Source: JAGNHN01 sp964590645
GTDB lineage: Bacteria; Bacteroidota; Bacteroidia; Bacteroidales; JAGNHN01
DNA: 64,000 bases
Reading direction: 5' to 3'
Assembly: GCA_964590645.1 (NCBI GenBank)
Contig: CAZPYJ010000002.1
Span: 62,001-126,000, forward strand
The first letter of the stretch is position 1, and each line of letters opens with the position of its first letter. Under the pieces are notes generated by a model, which did no database searches, was not told the origin of the DNA, and worked only from the letters and a program-made list of their open reading frames with translations. Of the stretch, positions 16,193 through 24,256 are shown one piece after another. The translations under genes were made by a program, and so were the position numbers.

Positions 16193-16417
16193 GACCTGCT
16201 GATCCTTCTGATCTTTTGACCTGCTGACCTGCTGACCTGCTGACCTGCTGATCTTCTGACCTACTGATCTTCTGACCTACTGATCTTCTGACCTGCTGAT
16301 CTACTGACCTGCTGATCTACTGATCTTCTGACCTACTGACCTACTGACCTACTGACCTACTGACCTACTGACCTACCGATCTTCTGACCTACCGATCTTC
16401 TGACCTACTAATCTGCT
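16193..16417. repeat. 8-base tandem repeat (GAYCTNCT), about 28 copies
   Basis: The region is built of 8-base units such as GACCTGCT, GATCTTCT, GACCTACT and GATCTACT, with one unit of nine bases near the left end. The unit length differs from the neighbouring 7-base array, so it arose separately. It contains no spacers and no coding frame. Runs of identical units (four GACCTGCT, five GACCTACT) suggest recent slippage. Confidence 0.9.
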
Positions 16418-16832
16418 CCCATCTGCGAAATCTGCGGGAGAAAAAGGAAGCGAGAAGCGACCCTTCCGCTACCCTTCGACACCCTTCGACAGGCTCAGGG
16501 CAAGCGCTCAGTGTAAACGCTCAGGGCAAGAAAGCGAGAAGCGGGAAGCGAAAAGCCCCTTCGTGCCCTCTGCGTTTTCTTTGCGGCTTCGCGTTAAAAA
16601 AAAGTGGGAGTACTTGAACTGAAACCCTGTGACTTCTCAGTGCAAATCCGTGTAAGAAAAGCTATGAAAAGCAAATGATTACACTGAGGGCTCAAAGGAG
16701 GCACAGAGGTTCACCGAGCGGTTTTACATACCTTCCCTCCTTATGACTTCTGACTTCTTCAATATGACTTATTCCACAGGTTTATTACCTTTAGCCATTG
16801 CATCATCGCGGGCCATTTCAAAATATTCTTAA

Positions 16833-16863
16833 TTGCACATATATATCATTTGACATATATTTG
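16833..16863 (+). promoter_or_regulatory. Promoter of the acyl-CoA carboxylase operon (TTG-N20-TATATTTG)
   Basis: A -33 TTG (16833-16835) and a full -7 match TATATTTG (16856-16863) are 20 bases apart, within the Bacteroidota spacing. The -7 box ends 26 bases before ATG 16890. The region around it is AT-rich, in contrast to the repeat island upstream. Confidence 0.65.
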
Positions 16864-16889
16864 TCGCCATTCTTTATCACTCATAGCCT

Positions 16890-18398
16890 ATGATCAAAAA
16901 AGTACTCGTAGCCAACCGGGGTGAGATCGCAGTCAGGGTAATGCGCTCCTGTCGTGAACTTGGTATCCGAAGCGTGGCGGTGTTCTCGGAAGCCGACCGC
17001 AAAGCAATGCACGTTCGCTACGCCGACGAAGCGGTCTTCATCGGGCCTTCTCCTTCCCAGGAGAGTTACCTGGTCATCGACAAGATCATCGATGCGGCGA
17101 AAAAGACCGGGGCGGATGCCATCCATCCCGGCTATGGATTCCTTTCAGAAAATGCTGCTTTTGCAGAGCGCTGTGCACAGGAGGGAATCATTTTTATCGG
17201 CCCGGATGCATACGCCATTCGCACTATGGGGGATAAGATTACCGCCCGCAAGACAATGATCGCCGCGGGTGTACCTGTGGTTCCGGGAACAGAAGCCGCC
17301 ATCACCGATGAGGATACTGCACTCAAAACCATTGCGGAAATTGGCTTGCCGGTAATGATCAAGGCTTCGGCCGGCGGGGGCGGCAAGGGGATGCGCCTGG
17401 TTAAAGAAGACAGCCAGATCCTTTCGGCTATCCGGGCCGCCCGTTCTGAAGCCAAAGCAGCATTCGGAGATGATGCGGTGTATATCGAGAAGTATATCGA
17501 TTCGCCCCATCATATCGAATACCAGATCCTGGGCGACCAGCACGGCAATATTGTACACCTCTTCGAAAGGGAGTGCTCTGTGCAGCGGCGCCACCAGAAA
17601 GTGATCGAGGAAACGCCGTCGCCCCTTCTGACGCAGGAAGTAAGAATGCAGATGGGGGCCGATGCGGTAGCGGCCGCCCGTGCTGTGAATTATTATGGCG
17701 CAGGAACCATCGAATTTATCGTGGACGAGGCCCTGAATTATTACTTCCTGGAGATGAATACGCGACTCCAGGTGGAGCATCCGATCACCGAGCGCGTAGT
17801 TGGAGTGGATCTGGTGAAAGAGCAGATTAACATCGCCAATGGTGGTCTCCTTCCTTTTGTGCAGGAAGACCTGCGGCAGCAGGGTCACGCCATCGAGTGC
17901 CGCATCTATGCCGAAGATCCGGCACGCAATTTTATGCCCAGCCCCGGCCTGATCCGGCATATTACCGAACCCCTCGGCCTGGGCGTGCGCCACGATGGGT
18001 ACGTATATGAAGGCTATGAAATCCCGATGTTTTACGACCCGATGATCTCCAAACTCATCGTCTGGGGACGTCAACGCGAGGAAGCCATCGCCCGGATGAG
18101 ACGGGCCTTGTACGAATACAAAATTACCGGGGTGAAGACTTCCATCAAATTCCTCGAACGCATTATGGAAGCCAAGCCCTTTGTGGATGGGAAATACAAT
18201 ACCCATTTCATCGATGAGAACCTGGACTATCTGACCACCTCTGAAGAATGCGACCGGACCTGCGAAGACCTCGCCATCATCACCGCATACGTGGATCATC
18301 TGAATAAGCGGGAACAGGCTGCTTTTGGCCAACCTGAGGGTGGACGGCTGAACCCCTGGCGTGCCTTTGGGAGAAAATTTTCTATGAATCGCTATTAA
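16890..18398 (+). CDS. Biotin carboxylase subunit of an acyl-CoA carboxylase
   Basis: This 502-residue protein starts KKVLVANRGEIAVRVMRSC and has the glycine-rich ATP-grasp loop KASAGGGGKGMRL, the HIEYQILGDQHGN and RRHQKVIEETPSP segments, and EMNTRLQVEHPITE, all typical of biotin carboxylases. It uses ATP and bicarbonate to carboxylate biotin on the carrier protein encoded 10 bases downstream. It is about 50 residues longer than AccC because of a C-terminal tail. The carboxyltransferase partner is propionyl-CoA type, so propionyl-CoA or a similar short acyl-CoA is the likely substrate rather than acetyl-CoA alone. Confidence 0.93.
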   Translation: MIKKVLVANRGEIAVRVMRSCRELGIRSVAVFSEADRKAMHVRYADEAVFIGPSPSQESYLVIDKIIDAAKKTGADAIHPGYGFLSENAAFAERCAQEGIIFIGPDAYAIRTMGDKITARKTMIAAGVPVVPGTEAAITDEDTALKTIAEIGLPVMIKASAGGGGKGMRLVKEDSQILSAIRAARSEAKAAFGDDAVYIEKYIDSPHHIEYQILGDQHGNIVHLFERECSVQRRHQKVIEETPSPLLTQEVRMQMGADAVAAARAVNYYGAGTIEFIVDEALNYYFLEMNTRLQVEHPITERVVGVDLVKEQINIANGGLLPFVQEDLRQQGHAIECRIYAEDPARNFMPSPGLIRHITEPLGLGVRHDGYVYEGYEIPMFYDPMISKLIVWGRQREEAIARMRRALYEYKITGVKTSIKFLERIMEAKPFVDGKYNTHFIDENLDYLTTSEECDRTCEDLAIITAYVDHLNKREQAAFGQPEGGRLNPWRAFGRKFSMNRY

Positions 18399-18408
18399 AC
18401 CCAAGCCT

Positions 18409-18918
18409 ATGTCAATGGAAGTAAAAGTGAACAAACGCCTGGCAAAGGTGGAAATGCGCAACCACGACGGGCAACATTACCGCTTTGAAGTGGATGGCAG
18501 GGTATACGACCTGGATATGGTGGAAGTGGAGGAAGGCGTATGGAGCATTCTGTACAAGGGAAAGTCCTATAACCTTGAGTTGATCCCCTCAGAGAAGCCG
18601 AAGCATTACCTGGTCAATACCCTCTTTCAAAGCTATGAAGCGGAGATCGTGGATGCAGAAACCCGCTATCGCGAATCCCGTGAAAAATCAGGGCTGGGTG
18701 CCGGTAGCAACCGCATCCTGAGCCCGATGCCCGGAAAGGTGGTTAAGATCCCCGTGAAACAGGGACAGACGGTACAGGCCGGTGAAACCGTCATCATCAT
18801 CTCTGCAATGAAAATGGAAAGCGAGTTCAAGGCAGCAGCCGATGGCATTGTGAAAGAGATTTTTGTGAATGAAGGCGATACGGTAGACGGCAATCAAACC
18901 CTCATCATCATCGAATAA
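18409..18918 (+). CDS. Biotin carboxyl carrier subunit
   Basis: The protein is 169 residues. The C-terminal third is a biotinyl domain with the biotin-accepting lysine K135 in SAMKMESEF (133-136 AMKM), framed by LSPMPGKVVKI and EIFVNEGDTVDGNQTL. The N-terminal 95 residues form a beta-rich domain (FEVDGRVYDLDMVEVEEG) of the kind that docks the carrier to its carboxylase and transferase partners. It shuttles carboxybiotin between the two neighbours in the operon. Confidence 0.92.
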   Translation: MSMEVKVNKRLAKVEMRNHDGQHYRFEVDGRVYDLDMVEVEEGVWSILYKGKSYNLELIPSEKPKHYLVNTLFQSYEAEIVDAETRYRESREKSGLGAGSNRILSPMPGKVVKIPVKQGQTVQAGETVIIISAMKMESEFKAAADGIVKEIFVNEGDTVDGNQTLIIIE

Positions 18919-18930
18919 ACCTGAGAAGCT

Positions 18931-20469
18931 ATGTTATCCGAAGAAGAAAAATACCAACAATTGGAAAGCCTGCACCGCGAAGCTGAGCTGGGCGGTGGAC
19001 AAGAGAGAATTGACAAGATCCATCAGAGCGGACGAAAGACCGCCCGCGAAAGAATTCAGGACCTTCTTGATCCCAATACATTTACTGAGCTCGATAAATT
19101 CGTCAAGCATCGCAGTTCCGATTTCGGGATGGACAAGAACAAGATTCTGGGCGATGGTTTTGTGACGGGTTACGGCAAGATCGATGGACGCCTGGTCTAT
19201 GTTTTCGCCCAGGACTTTACCGTCTTTGGTGGTTCACTCTCGCGGGCCAATGCCGATAAGATTGTTAAGATTATGGATCTGGCGATGAAGATGGGCGCGC
19301 CAGTGATCGGATTGAATGACAGTGGAGGGGCAAGAATACAGGAAGGGGTACAAAGCCTGGCAGGCTACGCCGATATCTTTTACCGGAATGTGCGTGCCTC
19401 TGGCGTCATCCCTCAAGTTTCCGCCATCCTGGGCCCCTGTGCCGGGGGAGCGGTGTATTCTCCCGCCATCACCGATTTTATTATGATGGTGAAAGACACC
19501 AGTTATATGTTCGTGACCGGTCCGGATGTCATCAAGACCGTTACCCACGAGGAGGTGAGCAAGGAAGAACTGGGCGGGGCCGAGACGCATAATGGGAAGA
19601 GCGGCGTGGCACATCTGATGGCGGATGACGATGAACAGGCAATGATGATGATCCGTGAACTCATTGGCTTCCTGCCGTCCAACAATATGGAAGACCCCCC
19701 GGTCAAGCCCTGTATGGACGATATCCATCGTGAGGATGAAAGCCTGATGAATGTCGTTCCGGCTGATCCCAACAAACCTTATGATATGAAGGAGATCATA
19801 AGCACGGTGGTGGATGATCATAACTTCTTTGAGATTATGCCGCTCTATGCGCAGAACATCCTCACTGGTTTTGCCCGTTTCAATGGCAGGTCGGTGGGTA
19901 TCGTTGCCAACCAGCCTGCGCACCTGGCCGGAGTACTGGATATCAACAGTTCGGTGAAAGCTGCCCGTTTTGTGCGTTTCTGTGATGCCTTCAATATTCC
20001 CCTTGTAACTTTCGTGGATGTCCCCGGATTCCTACCGGGCACGGCCCAGGAGTTTGGCGGGATCATTAAGCACGGGGCAAAGCTGCTCTATGCCTTTGCG
20101 GAAGCCAATGTGCCGAAAGTTACCCTGATTACCCGCAAAGCATACGGCGGCGCATACGATGTGATGTCGAGCAAGCACATTGGTGCTGATGTGAACCTGG
20201 CATACCCTACCGCGGAAATTGCGGTGATGGGACCGGATGGGGCCGTGAATATCATCTACCGTGACAAGCTCAGTGATGAAGAAAAAGCAAAGGCAGTGGA
20301 CGATTATCGTCAAACCTTCGCCAGCCCTTACAAAGCTGCAGAACTCGGATATATTGATGAAATCATTTATCCCCGTCAGACTCGTCAGAAAATTATTCAG
20401 GCCCTGGATATGACCCGCAATAAGCGCGATCAGAATCCACCCAAAAAGCACGGGAATATTCCCCTTTAA
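18931..20469 (+). CDS. Acyl-CoA (propionyl-CoA type) carboxyltransferase beta subunit
   Basis: This 512-residue single-chain carboxyltransferase has both crotonase-like halves. Diagnostic segments are FTELDKFVKHRSSDFGMD, the oxyanion-hole glycines of GPCAGGAVYSPA, EELGGAETHNGKSGVAH, FVDVPGFLPGTAQEFGGIIKHGAK and TRKAYGGAYDVMSSKHIGAD. It moves CO2 from carboxybiotin to propionyl-CoA or a related acyl-CoA, probably giving methylmalonyl-CoA. It follows the carrier gene by 12 bases and is closed by a strong terminator, so the three genes form one complete transcript. Confidence 0.93.
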   Translation: MLSEEEKYQQLESLHREAELGGGQERIDKIHQSGRKTARERIQDLLDPNTFTELDKFVKHRSSDFGMDKNKILGDGFVTGYGKIDGRLVYVFAQDFTVFGGSLSRANADKIVKIMDLAMKMGAPVIGLNDSGGARIQEGVQSLAGYADIFYRNVRASGVIPQVSAILGPCAGGAVYSPAITDFIMMVKDTSYMFVTGPDVIKTVTHEEVSKEELGGAETHNGKSGVAHLMADDDEQAMMMIRELIGFLPSNNMEDPPVKPCMDDIHREDESLMNVVPADPNKPYDMKEIISTVVDDHNFFEIMPLYAQNILTGFARFNGRSVGIVANQPAHLAGVLDINSSVKAARFVRFCDAFNIPLVTFVDVPGFLPGTAQEFGGIIKHGAKLLYAFAEANVPKVTLITRKAYGGAYDVMSSKHIGADVNLAYPTAEIAVMGPDGAVNIIYRDKLSDEEKAKAVDDYRQTFASPYKAAELGYIDEIIYPRQTRQKIIQALDMTRNKRDQNPPKKHGNIPL

Positions 20470-20493
20470 TTCACAATGCCGCAAGTGAATTAT

Positions 20494-20528
20494 GCTCCGG
20501 AGTATTACGATATTCCGGAGCTTTTTTT
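20494..20528 (+). terminator. Rho-independent terminator of the carboxylase operon
   Basis: An 11-base-pair stem (20494-20504 with 20511-20521, GCTCCGGA core, one G-U pair), a 6-base loop TTACGA and seven Ts directly after. Confidence 0.9.
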
Positions 20529-20561
20529 ATCTTTAATGCCCTATACCAAAACCTGTTCGTG

Positions 20562-21770
20562 ATGAAGAAAACCTTACTCCTTTCCTTTTTAATGATCATT
20601 TCTTTTTCTGTCCTCGCACAGGAAGGCTGGGTCAAGCAAAGTATTTCCACGATGGAGATACTCAATGATATGTCGTGGGTAGACAACAACAACGGCTGGA
20701 TTTGCGGATCCAACGGGAAAGTTTTTCGGACCAGTGATGGCGGCAATACCTGGACGAGTCAGAATACCGGACAATGGACTTTCCTGAACGGGATTCATTT
20801 TGTGAATGCGAATGTGGGCTTTGCCTGCGGCAGCAACGGAATGATTCTGAAGTCGACCAATGGCGGTACCAGCTGGACGGAGCAGACTTCCGGGACCAGC
20901 GTGAATTTGAATCAGGTTTTCTTTCTGGATGCCGACATAGGCTTTGCCGTAGGTGCATCAGGAAGCATCCGATACACCAATGATGGCGGCAGCAACTGGT
21001 ATAACCTTCCTTCCGGTACCACCGAAAGCCTCTTTGATGTATACTTTGTGGATGACGACAACGGATGGGTAAGCGGTGCCAATGGTACCGTGCTGCGTAC
21101 AACAGACGGAGGGAATACCTGGACCAGCCACAGCACCGGTGCTACGGGTGCGATCAGCTCCATCTTCTTCCTGAATCAGACGGATGGCTGGGCCACCACC
21201 AACAATGCTATTTTGAAATCGACCGGAAGCGGCATCACCTGGAACAGTATAGATCCTGGCATATTCGATGTCTTCTCTGGCGTCTTTTTCATCAATGCCA
21301 ACAAAGGCTGGGCGATCAGCTCAACAGGGAAAATCCTTCACTCTGCCGATGGCGGAACCAACTGGGCACTGCAACATACTCCGACCTCAGACTTTCTGAA
21401 AAGGGTGTATATGCTGAATGAAAACCTGGGTTGGATATGTGGTGCGAGCGGTACGCTGCTGAAAACCACCGATGGGGGGGCTCATTCCGGGGCGGGGATC
21501 ACTGAGCCGGAATTGGGAAGCCAGCTGTCCCTATACCCTTCCCCCGCCACCGGCGATCATCTTATTGTATCCTATACCGGCCAGGGAAGAGAAATGCTGG
21601 AGGTGCGTTTGTTTGACCAGCAAGGCAGGCTCATTCAGACAGATGAAATGGCCGGAGCAACTGGTCCGGCAGGGAAAAAGATCAACATTGCAGGCCTTCC
21701 CGCAGGCATATACCTGATGGAATTTACCCGGGGCAGGCAGCAGTTTGTGACCAAGATCGTCAGGCATTGA
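20562..21770 (+). CDS. Secreted Ycf48/BNR-repeat protein with T9SS sorting tail
   Basis: From ATG 20562 (a GTG precedes it) the product is 402 residues. After a signal peptide (to about LAQEG) come about seven beta-propeller repeats with the pattern GWICGSNGKVFRTSDGGNTW, as in Ycf48-like photosystem assembly factors and BNR proteins. The last ~80 residues are a Por-type sorting domain (LSLYPSPATGDHLIV, ending YLMEFTRGRQQFVTKIVR), so the protein is likely exported by T9SS and surface-attached or released. The role is not known; in non-phototrophs such propellers are generic scaffolds. Confidence 0.85.
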   Translation: MKKTLLLSFLMIISFSVLAQEGWVKQSISTMEILNDMSWVDNNNGWICGSNGKVFRTSDGGNTWTSQNTGQWTFLNGIHFVNANVGFACGSNGMILKSTNGGTSWTEQTSGTSVNLNQVFFLDADIGFAVGASGSIRYTNDGGSNWYNLPSGTTESLFDVYFVDDDNGWVSGANGTVLRTTDGGNTWTSHSTGATGAISSIFFLNQTDGWATTNNAILKSTGSGITWNSIDPGIFDVFSGVFFINANKGWAISSTGKILHSADGGTNWALQHTPTSDFLKRVYMLNENLGWICGASGTLLKTTDGGAHSGAGITEPELGSQLSLYPSPATGDHLIVSYTGQGREMLEVRLFDQQGRLIQTDEMAGATGPAGKKINIAGLPAGIYLMEFTRGRQQFVTKIVRH

Positions 21771-21782
21771 TCCCTATCGAAT

Positions 21783-21819
21783 AAAAAAAGAATCCTCAGA
21801 TAGCGATACCTGAGGATTC
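21783..21819 (-). terminator. Bidirectional terminator between converging genes
   Basis: A perfect 10-base-pair stem (GAATCCTCAG at 21790-21799, CTGAGGATTC at 21810-21819) with a 10-base loop. Seven As at 21783-21789 give a U-tract for the minus-strand gene; on the plus strand the T-tract is weak. Confidence 0.8.
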
Positions 21820-21853
21820 TGTGCTTTAAGTTACAGGATTTTGAAATCTGGCT

Positions 21854-22423
21854 CTATTTCTCCGCTTGCACCCGGCCCGCTTCGGCCTTACGAATGATCA
21901 TTTTTATTCCGTATCCGTTGCTTTCCAGCATCATCACAGTATAATCGCTGTTTTCTTCCAGAATCTCAGCAGTGCTGCCGGGAGTGGACTTATTGGCGAT
22001 ATACTCTTCAATAAAAGGCCCGAAAGGAGAAAGGATCAGATCGAAAAAGGCGTCAGGACCATCCTCCCCATCGCCGTAGTATGTACCTTTTTTTCCCGCC
22101 ATCTCAAAAATCTCATACTCCATATCCCAGGCATAGTTTACATTATTCTGCCCATTGAAGAAACTGCCTTCGTAATACAAGGTATACCAAGCGGGATAGG
22201 CGCGGTAATAGCGCCCCCACTCAAAAGTAGAAGGGATATCGGGTGTGCCGGCATTCAGATAATCAGGCATATCCACTTCCCAATGCAGGGCCAGGTAAGC
22301 CCGGCCAGGGCGTCCGTCATCGCCGCGATCATCACAGCAGGATGAGGGGAGAATCCATAAGAAGGCAAGGATACTGAGTGCCGTCAATGTGTGTAGAGTC
22401 CGTCTGATGTAATTGCGTTTCAT
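21854..22423 (-). CDS. Probable lipoprotein, unknown function
   Basis: This 189-residue protein starts with a basic MKRNYIRR, a hydrophobic core and then ILPSSCCDDRG, so it is probably lipidated at C29 or C30, although the lipobox is loose. An aromatic-rich middle (YYRAYPAWYTLYYEGSFFNG) and an acidic YYGDGEDGPDAFFD follow. I recognise no domain. It is transcribed towards the T9SS Ycf48-like gene and shares a bidirectional terminator with it. Confidence 0.7.
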   Translation of the reverse strand: MKRNYIRRTLHTLTALSILAFLWILPSSCCDDRGDDGRPGRAYLALHWEVDMPDYLNAGTPDIPSTFEWGRYYRAYPAWYTLYYEGSFFNGQNNVNYAWDMEYEIFEMAGKKGTYYGDGEDGPDAFFDLILSPFGPFIEEYIANKSTPGSTAEILEENSDYTVMMLESNGYGIKMIIRKAEAGRVQAEK

Positions 22424-22508
22424 AAGGCAAAGGTTTGGATAAGCATCGGATTTACAAAGCCTGTGCCAAAAGCGGTAGATATTTGTATGGAACCTGCGCC
22501 ATTGTGTA

Positions 22509-23486
22509 TCACTTCCTCACACAACGAACCCTGTGTGTACTACTCTTAGAACCATATCCACTGACCCCTGAAGGGAAAGTCCGATAGCGTGCATTGGATG
22601 TAAAAATGCCTGTACCCTCGGTGGAGGACCAATATGCTGCATTGCTGAATCCGCCGATGGCGCTGGCGTTGCTGCGCAGACAATCCAGTTCATTATAGGC
22701 AGGCAAATACCAGTCGCTGAATCCAAAAGCATTCAGGCTTGCACATACGTCTGCTGCCGTGGGAGGCTGGCATACCTGAACGATGAGGCTTGTATTGAGG
22801 GCACCATTCCAGTCATCTCCGGCTCCGGCAACCGTGCCTATGCATCCCCAGGCTGTAGGGCCGGCATTGTCGGTGGGATGCACATACAGGTTCTGCCCAT
22901 TGCAGATAATCGTGGGAAGGGTGGATGGCTGGATACTGACCGTTACGGTATCCGAACTGGGCGGACAGGGAGGATGCGCGATAGTCCAAACCAATACGTA
23001 GGTACTGTCCATCTGACCATTGAAAGCGGTTTGGGCAAAATTGGGGTTAACCAGCATTCCTCCCCCTCCCGACAGGATGGTCCAGGTGCCCAGTCCAACA
23101 GTAGGGGTATTCCCATTCAGGCTGAATGAGGTGCTGTTTGAGGTAATATCCGGCCCTGCATTGGCAGGGGTTGGTGGATTGATGGTATTGATGAACTGAA
23201 CAAAAGAAGGATAGGGATCACACTGCAGGTCGGTGAACATAGCACGATAATACATTGGGTATTGGACAGAGGAAAGGACCAAAGTATCGTGTGTGGCTCC
23301 GGTAATATCTGTAAAAGTATTTCCATCGAAGGAAGACTGCCAATGAACCCAGGCGCCCACCGGGATGGAGACGGCCAGCACTGCCTCATCTCCAATACAG
23401 AGGTCTGTTTGGACAACTTGAGCCTGAAGGAAAGCCAGATGGATAAGAAAGAACACGATAAGGGTAAAAAATCGGATAGTTTTCAT
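22509..23486 (-). CDS. Secreted protein with DUF1566 (Lcl C-terminal) domain
   Basis: From ATG 23486 the product is 325 residues with a signal peptide (FFTLIVFFLIHLAFLQAQ). The open frame extends 64 codons upstream into the neighbouring gene, but no export signal is there. The middle is glycine- and serine-rich with Ig-like strands (TWTILSGGGGMLVNP). The C-terminal ~100 residues match the DUF1566/Lcl fold: FSDWYLPAYNELDCL, AYWSSTE, and the end THRVRCVR. Such domains occur in surface proteins related to C-type lectin folds. No Por sorting tail is visible, so export to the surface may depend on another signal. Confidence 0.78.
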   Translation of the reverse strand: MKTIRFFTLIVFFLIHLAFLQAQVVQTDLCIGDEAVLAVSIPVGAWVHWQSSFDGNTFTDITGATHDTLVLSSVQYPMYYRAMFTDLQCDPYPSFVQFINTINPPTPANAGPDITSNSTSFSLNGNTPTVGLGTWTILSGGGGMLVNPNFAQTAFNGQMDSTYVLVWTIAHPPCPPSSDTVTVSIQPSTLPTIICNGQNLYVHPTDNAGPTAWGCIGTVAGAGDDWNGALNTSLIVQVCQPPTAADVCASLNAFGFSDWYLPAYNELDCLRSNASAIGGFSNAAYWSSTEGTGIFTSNARYRTFPSGVSGYGSKSSTHRVRCVRK

Positions 23487-23497
23487 AATCGGCTTAC

Positions 23498-24100
23498 TTA
23501 AAGAAGAATGATTTTTTGCACCCTGGACTGATCGCTGAGACTTATCCTGAAAAGGTATATACCCGGAGGAAGGTGGCTTACATCCCATTGCAGGCCGGAG
23601 GCTGGGATCATCCCTGTATAGTGGAGCTCCTGCTCGCCCAGGATGGTACTCAGGCTGAGGGTGACAGGATCGGTCCATCCCGGATGAGCGCTAATGTTCA
23701 GCTTTCCAAAGGCGGGATTGGGAAATAGCTTTATCTGTCTTTCTGAAATATCATTCAAGCCCACACCTGTAACGGTAACAAGCATATCATCGGAAGCCTC
23801 ACAGCCTGATGCATCGCGCACGCTAAAGGTGAACAGGGTGGTAATGCCGGCAATGAAGGTGGGATTTAACACTGTGGAATCATTCAGTAAATGACCCGGT
23901 GACCATCGGTAAGAGAAAGGGGCCGTTCCACCGCTATGGCTTGCATTCAGAACAAGATGGGTTCCGACAGAAACCGAAGTATCATTTCCGGCAGTGGCAA
24001 TGGGTAAGGGTGGAGGATTGACCATCACTGGTATAAAAACCTGGGCTCTCAGGGGAAAGAGCAGGCCGGCCAGGAGCATCAGTAGGATAAGTGCTTTCAT
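23498..24100 (-). CDS. Secreted PKD-like protein with T9SS sorting tail
   Basis: This 200-residue protein has a signal peptide (to about LRAQ), one PKD/SprB-like Ig domain (about 35-110, TAGNDTSVSVGTHLVLNASHSGGTAPFSY split over the fold) and a Por sorting domain (about 122-200, IKLFPNPAFGKLNIS, ending RVQKIILL). It starts the minus-strand pair with the DUF1566 gene, 11 bases apart. It probably is a small surface-exported adhesin or accessory of its neighbour. Confidence 0.8.
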   Translation of the reverse strand: MKALILLMLLAGLLFPLRAQVFIPVMVNPPPLPIATAGNDTSVSVGTHLVLNASHSGGTAPFSYRWSPGHLLNDSTVLNPTFIAGITTLFTFSVRDASGCEASDDMLVTVTGVGLNDISERQIKLFPNPAFGKLNISAHPGWTDPVTLSLSTILGEQELHYTGMIPASGLQWDVSHLPPGIYLFRISLSDQSRVQKIILL

Positions 24101-24233
24101 AAGGGCTTGATTGCTTGGGACGTAAAGTTAAACTATTCGTCCGGATTTGCAGCTGAGAAATTTTTAACGAGAAGGAGAAAAGCACCATCGCGCCATTGAA
24201 TGGGACAACAGAAGAATACCCGTTCATTAATCC

Positions 24234-24241
24234 TACTTTTG
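24234..24241 (+). promoter_or_regulatory. -7 box (TACTTTTG) for mazG
   Basis: This is a full TAnnTTTG match 15 bases before ATG 24257. It lies downstream of the earlier in-frame ATG at 24200, so the shorter start is favoured. Confidence 0.45.
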
Positions 24242-24256
24242 CAAAAAACAATAGCA

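Larger units (their letters stand above)
15993..16832. other. Gene-free repeat island
   Basis: No gene is seen between the TPR gene and the carboxylase promoter. In order it holds the twin hairpins, the 7-base array, the 8-base array, a doubled ACCCTTCGAC followed by AGGCTCAGGG (16471-16500), two copies of CGCTCAG..., and low-complexity stretches such as CTCTGCGTTTTCTTTGCGG (about 16566-16590) and CACAGAGGTTCACCGAG (about 16703-16719). The last pieces resemble dispersed intergenic repeats I have met in environmental Bacteroidota, but I cannot search for them. No tRNA or stable RNA fold is evident. Confidence 0.7.

Noticed and set aside
16193..16417. CRISPR array
   Set aside because: Units are 8 bases long and contiguous with no spacers, and no cas gene is in the window.
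17145..18461. Long antisense open frame (about 438 codons) opposite the biotin carboxylase gene
   Set aside because: The plus-strand gene is unmistakable. The antisense frame is a by-product of codon usage and shows no recognisable domain.
23487..23678. Longer N-terminus for the DUF1566 protein (64 more residues)
   Set aside because: It overlaps the preceding PKD protein gene, and the signal peptide begins exactly at ATG 23486.
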